Positions 29,401 through 34,829 of a stretch of 35,516 bases of DNA are shown in pieces. The notes beneath the pieces were generated by a model, which worked only from the letters and a program-made list of their open reading frames with translations, searched no databases and was not told the DNA's origin. The stretch is from an uncultured Clostridia bacterium (lineage in GTDB: Bacteria; Bacillota; Clostridia; Christensenellales; UBA1242): assembly GCA_904397185.1 (NCBI GenBank), contig CAJFOL010000073.1, positions 1 through 35,516 on the forward strand, in the 5' to 3' direction. Every line of letters starts with the position of its first letter. Position 1 is the first letter of the stretch. A program made the translations under genes and the position numbers.

Positions 29401-31414
29401 CACTTGCAACAAAATCATAATAAGATACATCTATATCTGCTACCGCCTCATAGTTACCTGAGGAGTTGAATGAGTAAAACAGTGGTGTTGTCGACCCATT
29501 TTTGAGCATAATACTTGATAAACTTTCGTTATTCTCTTGTATTGCATTTCCTGCCAAATCATAAGACAGATTGTTTGTAGAATAATCGGTTACTGATGCC
29601 GAGGCATTATGTAAAATTACCACACTATTAAACGGAAGGAAGATGTTTATATCAAACTCTTCGCTTTCAAAGCCGTTCTCATGGCAAATCTTATAATGGT
29701 CAATACTTGTTACACCATAACTTGACCTATTTAAAGTCAATGTCACTGCAAATGTGACCGAATCGGTTGTTGCTGATACAAAAGTAGGTCCAGTCAGTGT
29801 CACATTTTCGCTATCCACATCAAGGTACAATCCATCTATTGTCGTCTGTCCTTGCAAAGTAAAGTATTTTGTTTGTGATATGGCTGTTCCGCTTGCACTT
29901 GAGTCAATATTAAAGTCGGCATCCTCGAAGACAAAATCCTCTTGTGTCACACTCTTTATAAGTTGAACGTCAAATGTATTTGTAACCTCTTCATTGTCTG
30001 CACTTCTAAAAGTTACCCTTATACCCTCGAAATTTTGAACTCTCAAATCTGATGCCGCTTTCATGTAAATTCTATCAGCCGAAAGCATATTCTCATCGCG
30101 GGTTGTGTATACGTTGCCGTCATATTCAAGCAATGCTTGAGTGATAGTGTTATTTAAAGAATCTTGATACCAAAATTCCACAGGACAGCCACTAGACAAG
30201 CCTCCTTCTGGCAAAACACCATTTGTTATTTCAACACTGATTGAATACCTGCCAGAGGCATTTACCACTGTTGTTGGTGTCACTTCTACAAAATATTCTT
30301 TGCCATATATATTTCTATATTGTGAATAAAGGACCTGTGTTGTGCCTTCAATGTTGTCTGCCCCATCCGTTGAAATTGTTATACCATTTACCTTTTCTCT
30401 TACACTAACGTAGATAGGCAAGCTTCGAATTGCTGGCAAGTCATAATCAGAATAGCCAACCTCAAAATATACAACAAAATCTTCATTTAGACTTGTAATA
30501 TTCTTGTTTGTGTAAATTGCATAGATTGGGTTACCTTCGCCATCTTCCCCTGTCGACTCAATTATCAACTGGTCAGTGGCATTACCAAACGAGTCTGTAA
30601 CAGTGTAAGAAACCTCAAGGTCTTGAGTGAAGTTGAGTTTTACATATCCTGTATACTGCTCATCACTGGCAAGGTTTGGCACAATGGTAAAGGTAGAATT
30701 ATCTTCAGTTATTTGGTCATACTGCTGATTATCTCGGCTATAGGACCAAGAGAGAGTGAGGTCATCTTCAAGTTGGTCTATAACTGGAAGTTCTATATCA
30801 CAAGTAACTCCCTTCTCTGTCGTAGCCCTAATTATAATAGTATTTTGCTGATACTCAGGAGATATTGTTAAAACATTGCCATTTATAGAGGCATTTGCCT
30901 CACCATCATATAACTCCCAAGTTATTGTACGTCTAGAATTAGAAGAAGGATAGAAAGTTAAAAGATTGTAGTCAATAAGTTCAATGCTGTCGCCTCGGAT
31001 TGCGAAGTTAGATTTTTTGTCGGTCTCTTCTGTCCTTTGTTCCATAGCCGAAACCTCACTGAAAACATCGACATTTATAATCTTTGTGATGTTCCCTTGA
31101 TAAGAGGTCACGTATATTTGACCATAACCTTCAGATAGCCCTGTAATAGTTATTACAGTTCGCCCATCTGAAAGCCCTTCTGTCCTATATGAAAGTATTG
31201 ACGTATCTCGTGCATCGACAGAGACTTGGCTGTCGCTTGTTCCCGTGACAGTCACTGTAACCTCTGCAGTTGATGGCACTGTGTCATCACCTATCTGTAT
31301 TTCTACATATTGAGTTGACAGTGTCATTTGAATGTTGTTCGTTGTGCAAGCGGTCAATATAGTCGCCCCAAGCAAAACAAACATACTTAAAAGCCCGACA
31401 AAAAACTTTTTCAT
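11414..31414 (-). CDS. Giant (6666 aa) predicted lipoprotein with Ig-like domains, GLUG/beta-helix repeat blocks and a C-terminal interrupted Gly-X-Y region
   Basis: Single uninterrupted ORF; N-terminus MKKFFVGLLSMFVLLGATILTAC (lipobox LTAC, Cys23); many GLUG-like motifs (GGLVGVNNGTISGS, GGIAGQNNGEISYG, SGFAGTNSGTILTSYAEG, GGLVGYVESGRMEISYS); AGGAGGA SD. Confidence 0.95.
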   Translation of the reverse strand: MKKFFVGLLSMFVLLGATILTACTTNNIQMTLSTQYVEIQIGDDTVPSTAEVTVTVTGTSDSQVSVDARDTSILSYRTEGLSDGRTVITITGLSEGYGQIYVTSYQGNITKIINVDVFSEVSAMEQRTEETDKKSNFAIRGDSIELIDYNLLTFYPSSNSRRTITWELYDGEANASINGNVLTISPEYQQNTIIIRATTEKGVTCDIELPVIDQLEDDLTLSWSYSRDNQQYDQITEDNSTFTIVPNLASDEQYTGYVKLNFTQDLEVSYTVTDSFGNATDQLIIESTGEDGEGNPIYAIYTNKNITSLNEDFVVYFEVGYSDYDLPAIRSLPIYVSVREKVNGITISTDGADNIEGTTQVLYSQYRNIYGKEYFVEVTPTTVVNASGRYSISVEITNGVLPEGGLSSGCPVEFWYQDSLNNTITQALLEYDGNVYTTRDENMLSADRIYMKAASDLRVQNFEGIRVTFRSADNEEVTNTFDVQLIKSVTQEDFVFEDADFNIDSSASGTAISQTKYFTLQGQTTIDGLYLDVDSENVTLTGPTFVSATTDSVTFAVTLTLNRSSYGVTSIDHYKICHENGFESEEFDINIFLPFNSVVILHNASASVTDYSTNNLSYDLAGNAIQENNESLSSIMLKNGSTTPLFYSFNSSGNYEAVADIDVSYYDFVASETMTLDVFKNLVNTQDGILQIIENARANQQKYSAVAYFSADNSSIITSGVGFTYAVATFTGKGVDGDVTIIKIILIESYVAPDGMRITPSSDGQVNLYSANTVATRDDDLTKKTITINFTNTGITYKSIDNIRFVSTVKDSSGNSIMGESHTNSNSVVWDYGRYTIENITITDSQLRFTISTISNYEDFTFFDELEVHYQLLIDGEDGQEVLDVMWTTINITIRNAERVSSINWENSDEDGIYFEVGDDEPYYLILTTAPQSARNSNITYLITDDNGDVIDNDTFVNVNSVTTGTIGVSLSDIISQGTTGYIYLLPEDAIYNGNIIFSYFVDDQIVQSQVSARALGLLRSDGQTWYDFLVGNAFFTSNTSLDGEMEMVYFSDILLKIKITVADGSSFDYAYRIYDENSFNGIIPSLYYTVMNSLDISSTRVSIDSFSGGLQGYDENVTINFNGANFANTLTEDAIIRNITFQGTVTGQGFVANTNDGTIENVTVDVYQTYPSVLNYDGREMTGGLVGVNNGTISGSSVLGLTINAQNATVGGIAGQNNGEISYGRVEFYNLTDRADDTQTAYNTFTGAVVGGIVGQATEGSSILYSYAYNYNIDNYIEDNISVINATIKGTIVGQLSGQTRIYYSFGVIDNVAYYAGNDMGSTYANITSNSDFYWSYYLLDEYTSSYYNENSGNLISSGSGYYTYVNNENPHFRDLYQEEKVTDVSGGAIQNYDEDGYYKSLSVNENSGILFYYSVERGTADLTSSAQNDLNELNTISLSQLLDLENVTDNIIITSSDTSIVRTIGSSIVVVGTGDVTLTISSKHDVLNTKTIDVKVMYALSQMIVSYTDNANNSYEIQENSVTYLQRTKSRQYTVTFENSTILLGNTASQYSLVANDMTLTMTPSVGNSLDITPINNIFMVGTNKDSVTTSIEVDAIITDGEYQSAINSVFSRSFTITPVDGVISFNYTGESIPLTPSTNAALRVEVDTTAQSDKDNLQPIISYNGDELHITKDEVLSANNKTVYHYTLPQDYMADENNYILSATVTLLNEDDAFDEETETYGYLFEISFSVYVDYRSNIARDMDFVVTFRSNSNIDSSDLSSGNNNGQVLLNLTRQKFTNIDVTSYKVENSYWTNDNGIYRTVHQKGDQTSVVTPGSNTILQVTANPSFAHYDYMELSYSNASVANAVSFELVMPYNNNNNFVGYDGADVSVYANTIRFTPNSDQNNDGTLYFRTAISSQVNSDSTIRFTASFFTSEGTLLSTVNYYLTINYLSEPVVLVDGETQSYVALGSTVDVEVQVRQDQVVESATLVGDNIQEVYISSLSTPTTDPITGIKTYTASITAGVNASVNSSNNSLSLLVKVSRTINGVKESRDYFATITLVDIKVDTNNIQIVGADNGNLDAWAGVTSAFEVEYNVLPESYTYDHNDEESVAKVSELLQKRQEFLVNQYHVSSKTFTDASGESSTLIQYAINYDIENNRPYKLSERLFYIVNGNEEIPVLDNYRYTAGARFEFIENTNGTEEASIIGARQGETVQFRLKTFVYTSGSATGTPMTYNTDFTVTVGVYSDEDLPISINSASDFENLDPSNYTGTVTQNDYILMNDIVLDEHTPFNTNLISSLDGNGYTIHIRSFNLTSTSSELNIALFNNVLESTTLKNVRVNIYNGGQLTINLSALNNNVQINIAGLAISNAGIITNSEVVSFYTTGNAVGQSESLLEPATNEHNNPSGFNVKFIRGALTTESVYLTAGSSWSTQMAGFVISNSGNITNSRVGGDEVTILGEDRTEVAENGDVIAMGYTFASTIDLDTFYMIGQGDMAGFVLTNSGSISASFVKLLDMENQSRATAYDTSGFAGTNSGTILTSYAEGKQDETNTNDWAKFAYTGTSLKSAYGIIAGFINSNNGLIKDSYSNILISNSSNSLNVYLASGFVYRNEGTIETSYSASQIANSRSTQMNFSGVNESGDLLANGTYTNCYYFNYQYYGNEEASDSSNEALYSTGAILIPDPENSTYFYGFAIADSEYDGIWSNVVGEGIKLIEPNIKTYSHRYVSYIAEGSEVGGVVGVDDQGEYVLPYAILQFTDSTREINTSLGSSNNPILIANAQDFVDAMGLSTSSYEGQYFNSYSIWGTYRLVGDVNLSDLSTSITLPSVSKSFSGRLYANGFTISNLSIASEGEGVAYGLFASLESRNGSTPLVSNLNLEIDQVIAGDITMVGGLAGYAKDSILVGIDISFSDDSQVNGLNFVGGLVGLSFGNSVIKNITVTNPNVIADRYDSNDYFTTESIRTIRNEIRNNLNNSTVVSSPLVNTLSVYSYAGSVVGYADHFTTLLDGFNINQAENFTINNIRVSGRVYVQGQVAGGIFGLTAYQTNVRDAGITIEADSDNTQSHIIATKFFAGGAIGQSFGSLSRIFAVYDDSTQSEIENNMSSFYTGDNSTERGATNLFYLDNSSYNQEYIGGLVGYVESGRMEISYSKLNVVSMASNFAGGIIGGINLSSANTYQAEAELLGDDQEIYTKYFINEVFATGDVRARQDGESGVMTAGGIIGANYGSGRIALMAVNALNYISNYDYNANSYLTFNSSINVSETFKTNLILGSSFDLGESGKWVYTNLNDSNYTPYLNLIRLSNEGDAGQGSILSPTVAFYESYTFNGNIMSLNLFGDVDSSIEDNTLYETNYVYAINSPINYTSSAIGHTFTQQGFLSSGVWNTENWTHPTDDLFPSIQYQRVSNVIYLDAYDESIERAFDIMQSPNSDITIIVRGLVSADAEDTTGNYVDIDLATYFNNNYTPISNFSGSLVGHTNTYTTVDATTGEERPIRIISDQSFIESVGAGFYLDDVVIEYVPKSGSEIKITANNGNAGLFSTGSLNEATITNLRIYIDAPINTTVALNTGSNINVGILAPEIINSTIINVSIDTVTYPSSDFTDSDSLLNVYFTTSSSAGDNSPISVDSLSVGMLAGRMYQSSTSSTMQVNGLNMSIHSNLINIDGSARQNDSFRNTNFTNMYVGGYFGLIEREANALRMNLSLQGIERINSSNDENQRVTVSHASATNAYIAGYIGYNHGLDTLTLQSNFTGSVDVYLNDTSSATSSFTTLHTGIIFGRADNTNVNAINFNSARFDGGLYVVQNSGSENNVTITSLYAGGYAGSLGSSMTITNLSELNYEIVALSSASSGVSEISKDTLDSNDYASNTLTLGTANTVGIVKAGVVVGSTNAYFSMGADLTRLNANGESFRFVGISDDSAIGSVLGETTATSLAELRNNTVNITSGVVSYAQFVVIGSGEIDDSPAVGGIIGSVYKTDTSAGGNSISRVNVGAQNSSYVAFNGAVYSNISNITFGGIIGETNFTSASDTVSLINTSFGGMLKVYGANSQGGDVIAGGLVGRLGSPAGISQTIQATITNSFNYGDVYVCYDDNLEELDSYVFGGLLADISSQYRIVANGNYSMVTNHNARDEVNSTNTTYTSIGALFGRAPSPQSALSNNYYSSSVSLCIDNYGSDIGYLVPYIGDGYGYNSTNNLSLSTDGTNELSMLGRYAQINTLLSVDNVDVGHKLQPYELTNDTTIIPNSYKFNGMTYATISQNSADLSFTEPFTLEVGTELEVGTDKTTLKDVAIIGGAGEINYTVNDSSETHSSLINSLSGFSYVSGLVVNVDISTNSMDSEGSTITLDDNYSGIANSMYDNSQIFAVQVKGKMDIGGNKVIDVAGVVTNLYSGKIEYATTALDIIYRGASDSGDMAEVYGLVGLRNELNGSISNSDNNKFVFNSYTTGSITSYISANLYAFASTLNTNTFEIANSYSITKLDLNDYTTSGKPTGELSIFGVDDENDNITDSYYDYNAINASVLEDDTDYKQNTDYVTGLTNNSESNLGIRNNYDKGDYDFNYGYPTSKFGFLKTSSYVSAGTTTQGTNYDEYITETEYTRLANNTRPSDYSNVYFIIPNAGLLAKADDIDYTITTDEGTTTTEVRNFVLWYDIDLSQSQYSTWTSLIFETTTTTDNGDTYIPINFDGREKTISGLTSPLFDMIGPSTGIEVVTRSNIRNLRLTDAEISSNGLLAIRIYDSDISNITLSGSIKNATVGELIDKSNNSGFLELINDLLQGLFDDFNITSIFGEDFKYLTIGALASEAQNSTISTVTNMVTIDVDGFSSGYSVLAVGGIVGTMLDSTINYSSNYAPINVYSTANTATQNYYVGGIVGLVASADDDGESAINYSYNATSVMAGYANNSGLLTNLGQYYVGGVAGFSSADDLTIQGSYNSGTIKSGNKYNGKTNEDGNIQGFSYGGGIIAKAKNASVTSCYNEGTIEALGASPTTGFYWEMDGREDLVLRQTSPRNVWAYAIGDIGDGSASGLAVLDASEDSVYMNGSMLEKDTEIQSWSWAEISDYVKVSSLNFHGESMLETEWLLPILFGPILYFSTIEKRIVEIDTEVVRPESGDANVYINSYNSFGLPKSFVVELSIQSTINYFTGKKAGVLINGVGNYGWRNRIDMGDGLESPHKVTNLEFSPVSYDEAYSDYVERYKGDDGTNKFVSSQSDAVSTTNGSSIKDGTRSHASGSETRQVQIGGTSYYIAEENNLRSIFNAGIYTYEITASLGNLPYMANTSYYSIEATGRTSGGQVSLTSSVLSVSENSITFRCYSDDELTGSISYSIHFDYDVTLSFNPSNVKYYYIDDYSVGIEINGINSFQPIGGYTLRSNLNPSIYYDRVVKAVLAEDGVTLDYLKENYPEVVYDEDFTDTDSNLTVLYFGLTESGLLVYLPNADLSNGRANVMVNEEDITLNGGTDFYDNVQTIINNRFSDKTYYCSVAGVSERIKDISFTNIRGNASDSVDNASGSSSGSANIEYGEVVTDWYNDNITSSEVILYNSIINLYIANEYEFAGSVTNYTLYHDRALIAQYSDTSGWSMGSSTTDSIVLNGNTYNYTIASYNGNLMFTFANLNLDETERSTLENQLRSFIQENFAVVDNLDGRGEFASYASFTTDSSNPSSTIIDSQGYEFRINLQSLSSNQGLAILSGIPVFSYSNGTWVKSANCPPFIIGGHTFDVSIEGNVLTLTIDGTVTESEIESINQQIISYLDTFTTIINNLDNSVTLDNLFASLETEFTQRTDITDDGEVVGYIEAIFEREFEYETSTNSATITDNILTINQSDLNGLTTYTLNGVTVYYGTLSVNYTQSYQTVLTNLTIGIDNSIFEIGDTVIYELWGGESESTLNTITKVSEGSEEYYTNILSPNYVLTNENNEYGIELFAGYALSEDDLDEITVVVRDSNPRISQLEYFIVQTNINLDEMILENTIIYYAVDNTAGGGKVIVGVSYFSEVSYEDGNPVNREGFNVYDVNDNLILSYDSAGQFNDEDGTREPSYVIYYNSNNEIINRYNQDAETYVQGESIEYSVNGGQYTFRPSRVYTSLQGQCVSIYDIISSATGQLYFTQDEFEYTDENDTNYILRLGRVGSTNYVMLNDRYTALDEITYKVEQALNGIQEFSTSINAVGYSWGSSKFARYNTYTISTGILEGDTSKFDVDLTTENGTSIGAYLDRVYRNEIIDGESAYVFLLKMVERVQDSTVKVKNFTFNISVKNAYSQTPTITNSDVVENAVKPNEPLSIILMNDISFDSSNMEPDGFVKKGNVNIIGNNYYISYFGSNFFKSLLGTNSYIKDIVFLGENDDTLFIKKTTTSSTSIQADIINIKYYGSIQRYNKNSGALIDYSGNYDGDTIEITSYVTITSDINTNNDLYSSGSHLQSNSQFYDLTLFKGLTSSSTPLKFTNFGYISSANGMDGENGDNATDFGEDGEDGEDASAGKNVIISSTNIISLTDDNMGFVNNGIIKAGDGGNGGAGGSGYRAEESISTLAEGYGEEARSEVPEPSEAGEGGQAGERGEIIVSTDSQEISAWAQNGINGISGARGRYGFTKIEMLDTNRWYQATNLNDFETAKIQRFDGTNIYRNGNTEDMNPLILSDVDQIFCEDGGYYIENYFQIGEDSIYATQYPKDWDGKSYEELVAAANTSEGEQQ
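11725..12140 (-). other. Interrupted collagen-like/glycine-rich segment of the giant protein
   Basis: NGMDGENGDN..GEDGEDGED..GDGGNGGAGGSG..AGEGGQAGERGE..NGINGISGARGRYGF. Confidence 0.7.
12061..12087. repeat. 9-bp tandem repeat x3 (CATCTTCGC/CATCTTCAC/CATCTTCAC) encoding GEDGEDGED
   Basis: Direct reading. Confidence 0.9.
18621..18656. repeat. Perfect 18-bp tandem duplication (TCTGTGCCTACTTCTAAT x2) inside the giant gene
   Basis: Direct reading; encodes LEVGTE-LEVGTD. Confidence 0.95.
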
Positions 31415-31478
31415 ATATCCTCCTCGTTTGTTGCCCTCAATGACAAAACAAACTTAAACAGCAATTTTGTATAAAAAG

Positions 31479-31508
31479 ATTATACATTTTTGCCATGTTT
31501 TTTGTCAA
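31479..31508 (-). promoter_or_regulatory. Promoter of the giant gene: TTGACA-N18-TATAAT
   Basis: Reverse strand TTGACAAAAAACATGGCAAAAATGTATAAT; both hexamers perfect; 5' UTR about 55-60 nt to AGGAGGA SD and ATG 31414. Confidence 0.8.
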
Positions 31509-31632
31509 ATAAAATCAAATAAAATAGAAATAAATATATTTATATATTTAATTTTATTTTAGTTTTTAGTTTTAAAGAAAAAAGATATTTTTATGCATAA
31601 ATTAAATTTTTAATTTAAAAACAAATATTTAA

Positions 31633-31661
31633 TTGTATTTTTTTTACTTTTTTGATATAAT
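31633..31661 (+). promoter_or_regulatory. Promoter of ttcA: TTGTAT-N17-TATAAT with TGA extended -10
   Basis: TTGTATTTTTTTTACTTTTTTGATATAAT upstream of AGGGG-like SD and ATG 31683. Confidence 0.6.
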
Positions 31662-31682
31662 TTCATTGTTTTAGGGGTAAAA

Positions 31683-32393
31683 ATGCAAAAAATACTGAGT
31701 GTAATGCGTAAAGCATGTGAAAATTACAATTTGATAGAGGACGGTGACAAGATTGCAGTTGGTCTATCTGGCGGGAAAGATAGTCTAGCCTTGCTGACCG
31801 CATTAAAACGATATCAAAGTTTCATTGATAAGAAGTTTGAACTAATCGCTATTGCCATAGACTTAAGTGGTGGGAAAAACGATTATTCTGCCATCAAAGC
31901 CTATTGCGATGAGATTAATGTTGAACTCCACATCATCCCATCCAATGTCTTTGAAGTCGTTTTCGATATAAGAAAGGAGAAAAATCCATGTTCTCTATGT
32001 GCAAATTTACGAAGAGGACTGTTAAACAGCCATGCAAAAGAACTTGGATGCAATAAAGTAGCCTTAGGGCATCACAAAGATGACCTTATTGAGACCTTTT
32101 TAATGTCGCTCTTCTTTGAAGGACGTCTATCCACCTTTAAGCCTAAGACATATTTAAGCCGAGTGGATATCACAGTCATTCGTCCGCTAATTTATTGCGA
32201 TGAAAGTGAGATAATCAAAATTAGCAATAATTTCCCTATACTCTACAATAATTGTCCAGCGAACAAGCATACAGAACGTGAGAATGCAAAAAAGATTCTT
32301 AAAAATCTTGACCAAATATATCCAAATGCAAAAGAAAAAATATTCAATGCAATTATCAATCCACAGAGATATAATTTATTTGATAAAATCTAA
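31683..32393 (+). CDS. ttcA: TtcA-family PP-loop ATPase (tRNA 2-thiocytidine biosynthesis-like)
   Basis: 236 aa; PP-loop SGGKDS, CSLCANLRRG CxxC motif, GHHKDDLIETFLMSLFFEGRL. Confidence 0.85.
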   Translation: MQKILSVMRKACENYNLIEDGDKIAVGLSGGKDSLALLTALKRYQSFIDKKFELIAIAIDLSGGKNDYSAIKAYCDEINVELHIIPSNVFEVVFDIRKEKNPCSLCANLRRGLLNSHAKELGCNKVALGHHKDDLIETFLMSLFFEGRLSTFKPKTYLSRVDITVIRPLIYCDESEIIKISNNFPILYNNCPANKHTERENAKKILKNLDQIYPNAKEKIFNAIINPQRYNLFDKI

Positions 32394-32549
32394 AAAAAAT
32401 TAATAAAAAAAATCATTTTTACTATTTTTAACGTATTTTTTTGATTTTTTTTGAATTTTTTGGCAATTTTTAATTAATTATTAAAATCAATCATACTTTT
32501 ATTGACGAATTTTAAAGACAAAATTAATATAAATTTAAAGGAGAAAATT

Positions 32550-34052
32550 ATGGTTACACTTATTATTTTAGATGGTTTTGGAATCAGCAAAGAAAAGTTT
32601 GGAAATGCGATCACTTCGGCAGGAACACCTAATCTTGACAAACTTATAAGGATGTATCCAAACACCACACTCAAGGCAAGTGGCAATGCTGTTGGGCTTC
32701 CTGAAGGTCAAATGGGCAACAGCGAAGTTGGGCATTTGACTCTTGGAGGTGGACGAGTTATACTTCAAGATTTAATGAAAATTGATAACGACATCAAGAC
32801 AAAAGCATTTTTTAACAACAAAAATCTTTTAAAAGCCTTAAATCATGCAAAAGAAAAAAATTCGGCTCTTCATATTATGGGGCTTCTCTCAGATGGCGGA
32901 GTCCATTCGCATATAAATCACCTGTTTGCAATAATTGACATGGCAAAACAAAATGGACTTAAAAAGGTCTATATCCATGCTTTTCTTGATGGAAGAGACA
33001 CACTTTACAATAGCGGAAAAGGTTATATCCAACAACTTGAAGATAAATTAAAAGGCACTGATTACAAAATCGCCTCTCTTTCAGGAAGAATTTATGCTAT
33101 GGACAGAGAACAGCGGTACGAACGGCTACAAAAAGCATACAATGTTTTAATATACGGAGAAAATTACAAAGATGAAAGTGCTTTGGACGCAATTGAAGAC
33201 AGTTATAAGCAAGGCGTCTATGACGAATTTGTTGAACCAATTTTACTTGTAAAAGATGCCACAATCAAAGATGATGATAGTGTTATCTTCTTCAATTATC
33301 GCTCAGACAGAGCAAGAGAGTTGACCTCTGCTCTCACAGATGAAAATTTCAACCACTTTAAGACAAAGAAGTTTAAAAACCTACTTTTCTCACCAATGGA
33401 AGAATATTCCGCCGAATTTAAAAAATTGAACGTCATTTATCCACCTGAAACAATTGAAGACAATCTTTCAGCAATCATATCTAAAAATGGGTTAAAACAA
33501 TTTCATATTGCGGAGACCACAAAATATGCCCATGTAACTTTCTTCTTTAATGGTGGAATTGAAAAGCCGTATGAAGGCGAAGACCGAAAATTAATTGAAA
33601 GCATAGATACTCAAGACTTCTCGTACTATCCAAAGATGAGAGCAATTGAAATTACAGAAGCGACACTTGATGCCATTGCCTCTGCAAAATATGACTTTGT
33701 TTTAGTGAACTATTCAAATCCTGACATGATAGGTCATACAGGAAATTTTGAAGCGACCAAACAGGCAATAGCCTGTGTAGAAAAACAAGCATATGCACTT
33801 GCTCTTGCAACCCTTATGGCAGGAGGCGATTGTATCATCACCGCTGACCACGGTAATGCCGAGTATATGATTGACAAAAATGGGAAAAAGATAACCTCTC
33901 ACACGACCAACCCAGTGCCAGTCATTTTAGTGAGTGAAAGATATAAAAAGGTTAGGCTTAAAAGAGGATGTTCTATTGCAAACATTGCACCAACAGTACT
34001 AAAACTATTAAATCTTGAAATACCTTCAACTATGGAAAAATCATTATTTTAA
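32550..34052 (+). CDS. gpmI: 2,3-bisphosphoglycerate-independent phosphoglycerate mutase
   Basis: MVTLIILDGFGISKEKFGNAI.., GNSEVGHLTLGGGRVILQDL, DGRDT, ITADHGNAEYM. Start set at ATG 32550 with AAAGGAG SD rather than track start 32502. Confidence 0.98.
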   Translation: MVTLIILDGFGISKEKFGNAITSAGTPNLDKLIRMYPNTTLKASGNAVGLPEGQMGNSEVGHLTLGGGRVILQDLMKIDNDIKTKAFFNNKNLLKALNHAKEKNSALHIMGLLSDGGVHSHINHLFAIIDMAKQNGLKKVYIHAFLDGRDTLYNSGKGYIQQLEDKLKGTDYKIASLSGRIYAMDREQRYERLQKAYNVLIYGENYKDESALDAIEDSYKQGVYDEFVEPILLVKDATIKDDDSVIFFNYRSDRARELTSALTDENFNHFKTKKFKNLLFSPMEEYSAEFKKLNVIYPPETIEDNLSAIISKNGLKQFHIAETTKYAHVTFFFNGGIEKPYEGEDRKLIESIDTQDFSYYPKMRAIEITEATLDAIASAKYDFVLVNYSNPDMIGHTGNFEATKQAIACVEKQAYALALATLMAGGDCIITADHGNAEYMIDKNGKKITSHTTNPVPVILVSERYKKVRLKRGCSIANIAPTVLKLLNLEIPSTMEKSLF

Positions 34053-34104
34053 AATTATTAAATTACCAAAAATAAAAAAATACACTTAAATACATTATTT
34101 TTTC

Positions 34105-34143
34105 AAAAAAACATATAAAAATGCAAATTTTTATATGTTTTTT
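34105..34143. terminator. Bidirectional rho-independent terminator between gpmI and the convergent MBL gene
   Basis: Near-perfect hairpin AAAAAACATATAAAAA-TGCAAA-TTTTTATATGTTTTTT with A/T tracts on both sides. Confidence 0.85.
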
Positions 34144-34166
34144 ATTGTTTTATTTTAAATTTTTAA

Positions 34167-34787
34167 TTATTTTATATAAATTTCATAATTTATATCTTTG
34201 TCTAAATATGATATAAATTCTTTCTCATTTTGTTTTGTTCCTACAATCGCATTGTAATGCGATGGAATGACAAGTTTTGGTTTTATGATATTTGTAAGTT
34301 CTGCTCCCTCTTTGCCATCCATGGTAAATGTACCGCCTATTGGCACAAACAGACAATCGCATTTTATCTTTTTGTTATCCTCATTGATATCACAGTCGCC
34401 TAAAATTGCATAGCTGATATTTTTATATGTTATTTTATATCCCACCCAGCCGTATTCTTTTTTATGGAATTGTTTATTGACGTTATATGATGGAAAGGCC
34501 TCGACCCTTATTCCGTCAAGCAAAAATTCTTGATTTGGCTGGACTGCTACCATCTTATTTTTATAAGTTTTCTTTATCTCCTGAGCGACATCCATAGGAG
34601 CGATAAATATAGTATCATCACACACTATCTTATCAATATCTTCAGGCGAATAGTGGTCATAGTGAGCATGAGTTATAAAAATATATTTTGCCTTGTACTC
34701 CCCTGTTATCTTATAAGGGTCAACGAAGATTTCATCCCCTATCATTATTGAACTATGATAAAGTACTTTTGCATTATAATTTAACAT
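34167..34787 (-). CDS. Metallo-beta-lactamase-fold hydrolase (UlaG-like)
   Basis: 206 aa; ITHAHYDHYSPEDIDKI (HxHxDH), AILGDCDINEDN, VPIGGTFTMDGKEGAEL, VIPSHYNAI. Confidence 0.9.
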   Translation of the reverse strand: MLNYNAKVLYHSSIMIGDEIFVDPYKITGEYKAKYIFITHAHYDHYSPEDIDKIVCDDTIFIAPMDVAQEIKKTYKNKMVAVQPNQEFLLDGIRVEAFPSYNVNKQFHKKEYGWVGYKITYKNISYAILGDCDINEDNKKIKCDCLFVPIGGTFTMDGKEGAELTNIIKPKLVIPSHYNAIVGTKQNEKEFISYLDKDINYEIYIK

Positions 34788-34829
34788 TTTTATCTCCTTT
34801 TTGCTAAAAAAACAATAAAAAATTCAATT

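Noticed and set aside
11645-30871. Short ORFs inside the giant gene (e.g. 11645..11872, 11952..12146, 17178..17582, 23743..23979 -, 27313..27495 -)
   Set aside because: Embedded in a continuous coding frame with clear domain content; no independent evidence.
32474-32768. Minus-strand ORFs 32474..32686 and 32568..32768, and gpmI start at 32502
   Set aside because: Antisense to gpmI; the gpmI start at 32550 has an AAAGGAG SD and the canonical N-terminus.
34105-34143. Long AT-rich hairpin as a structured ncRNA or mobile-element end
   Set aside because: Lies between convergent genes with A/T tracts on both sides, fitting a bidirectional terminator.
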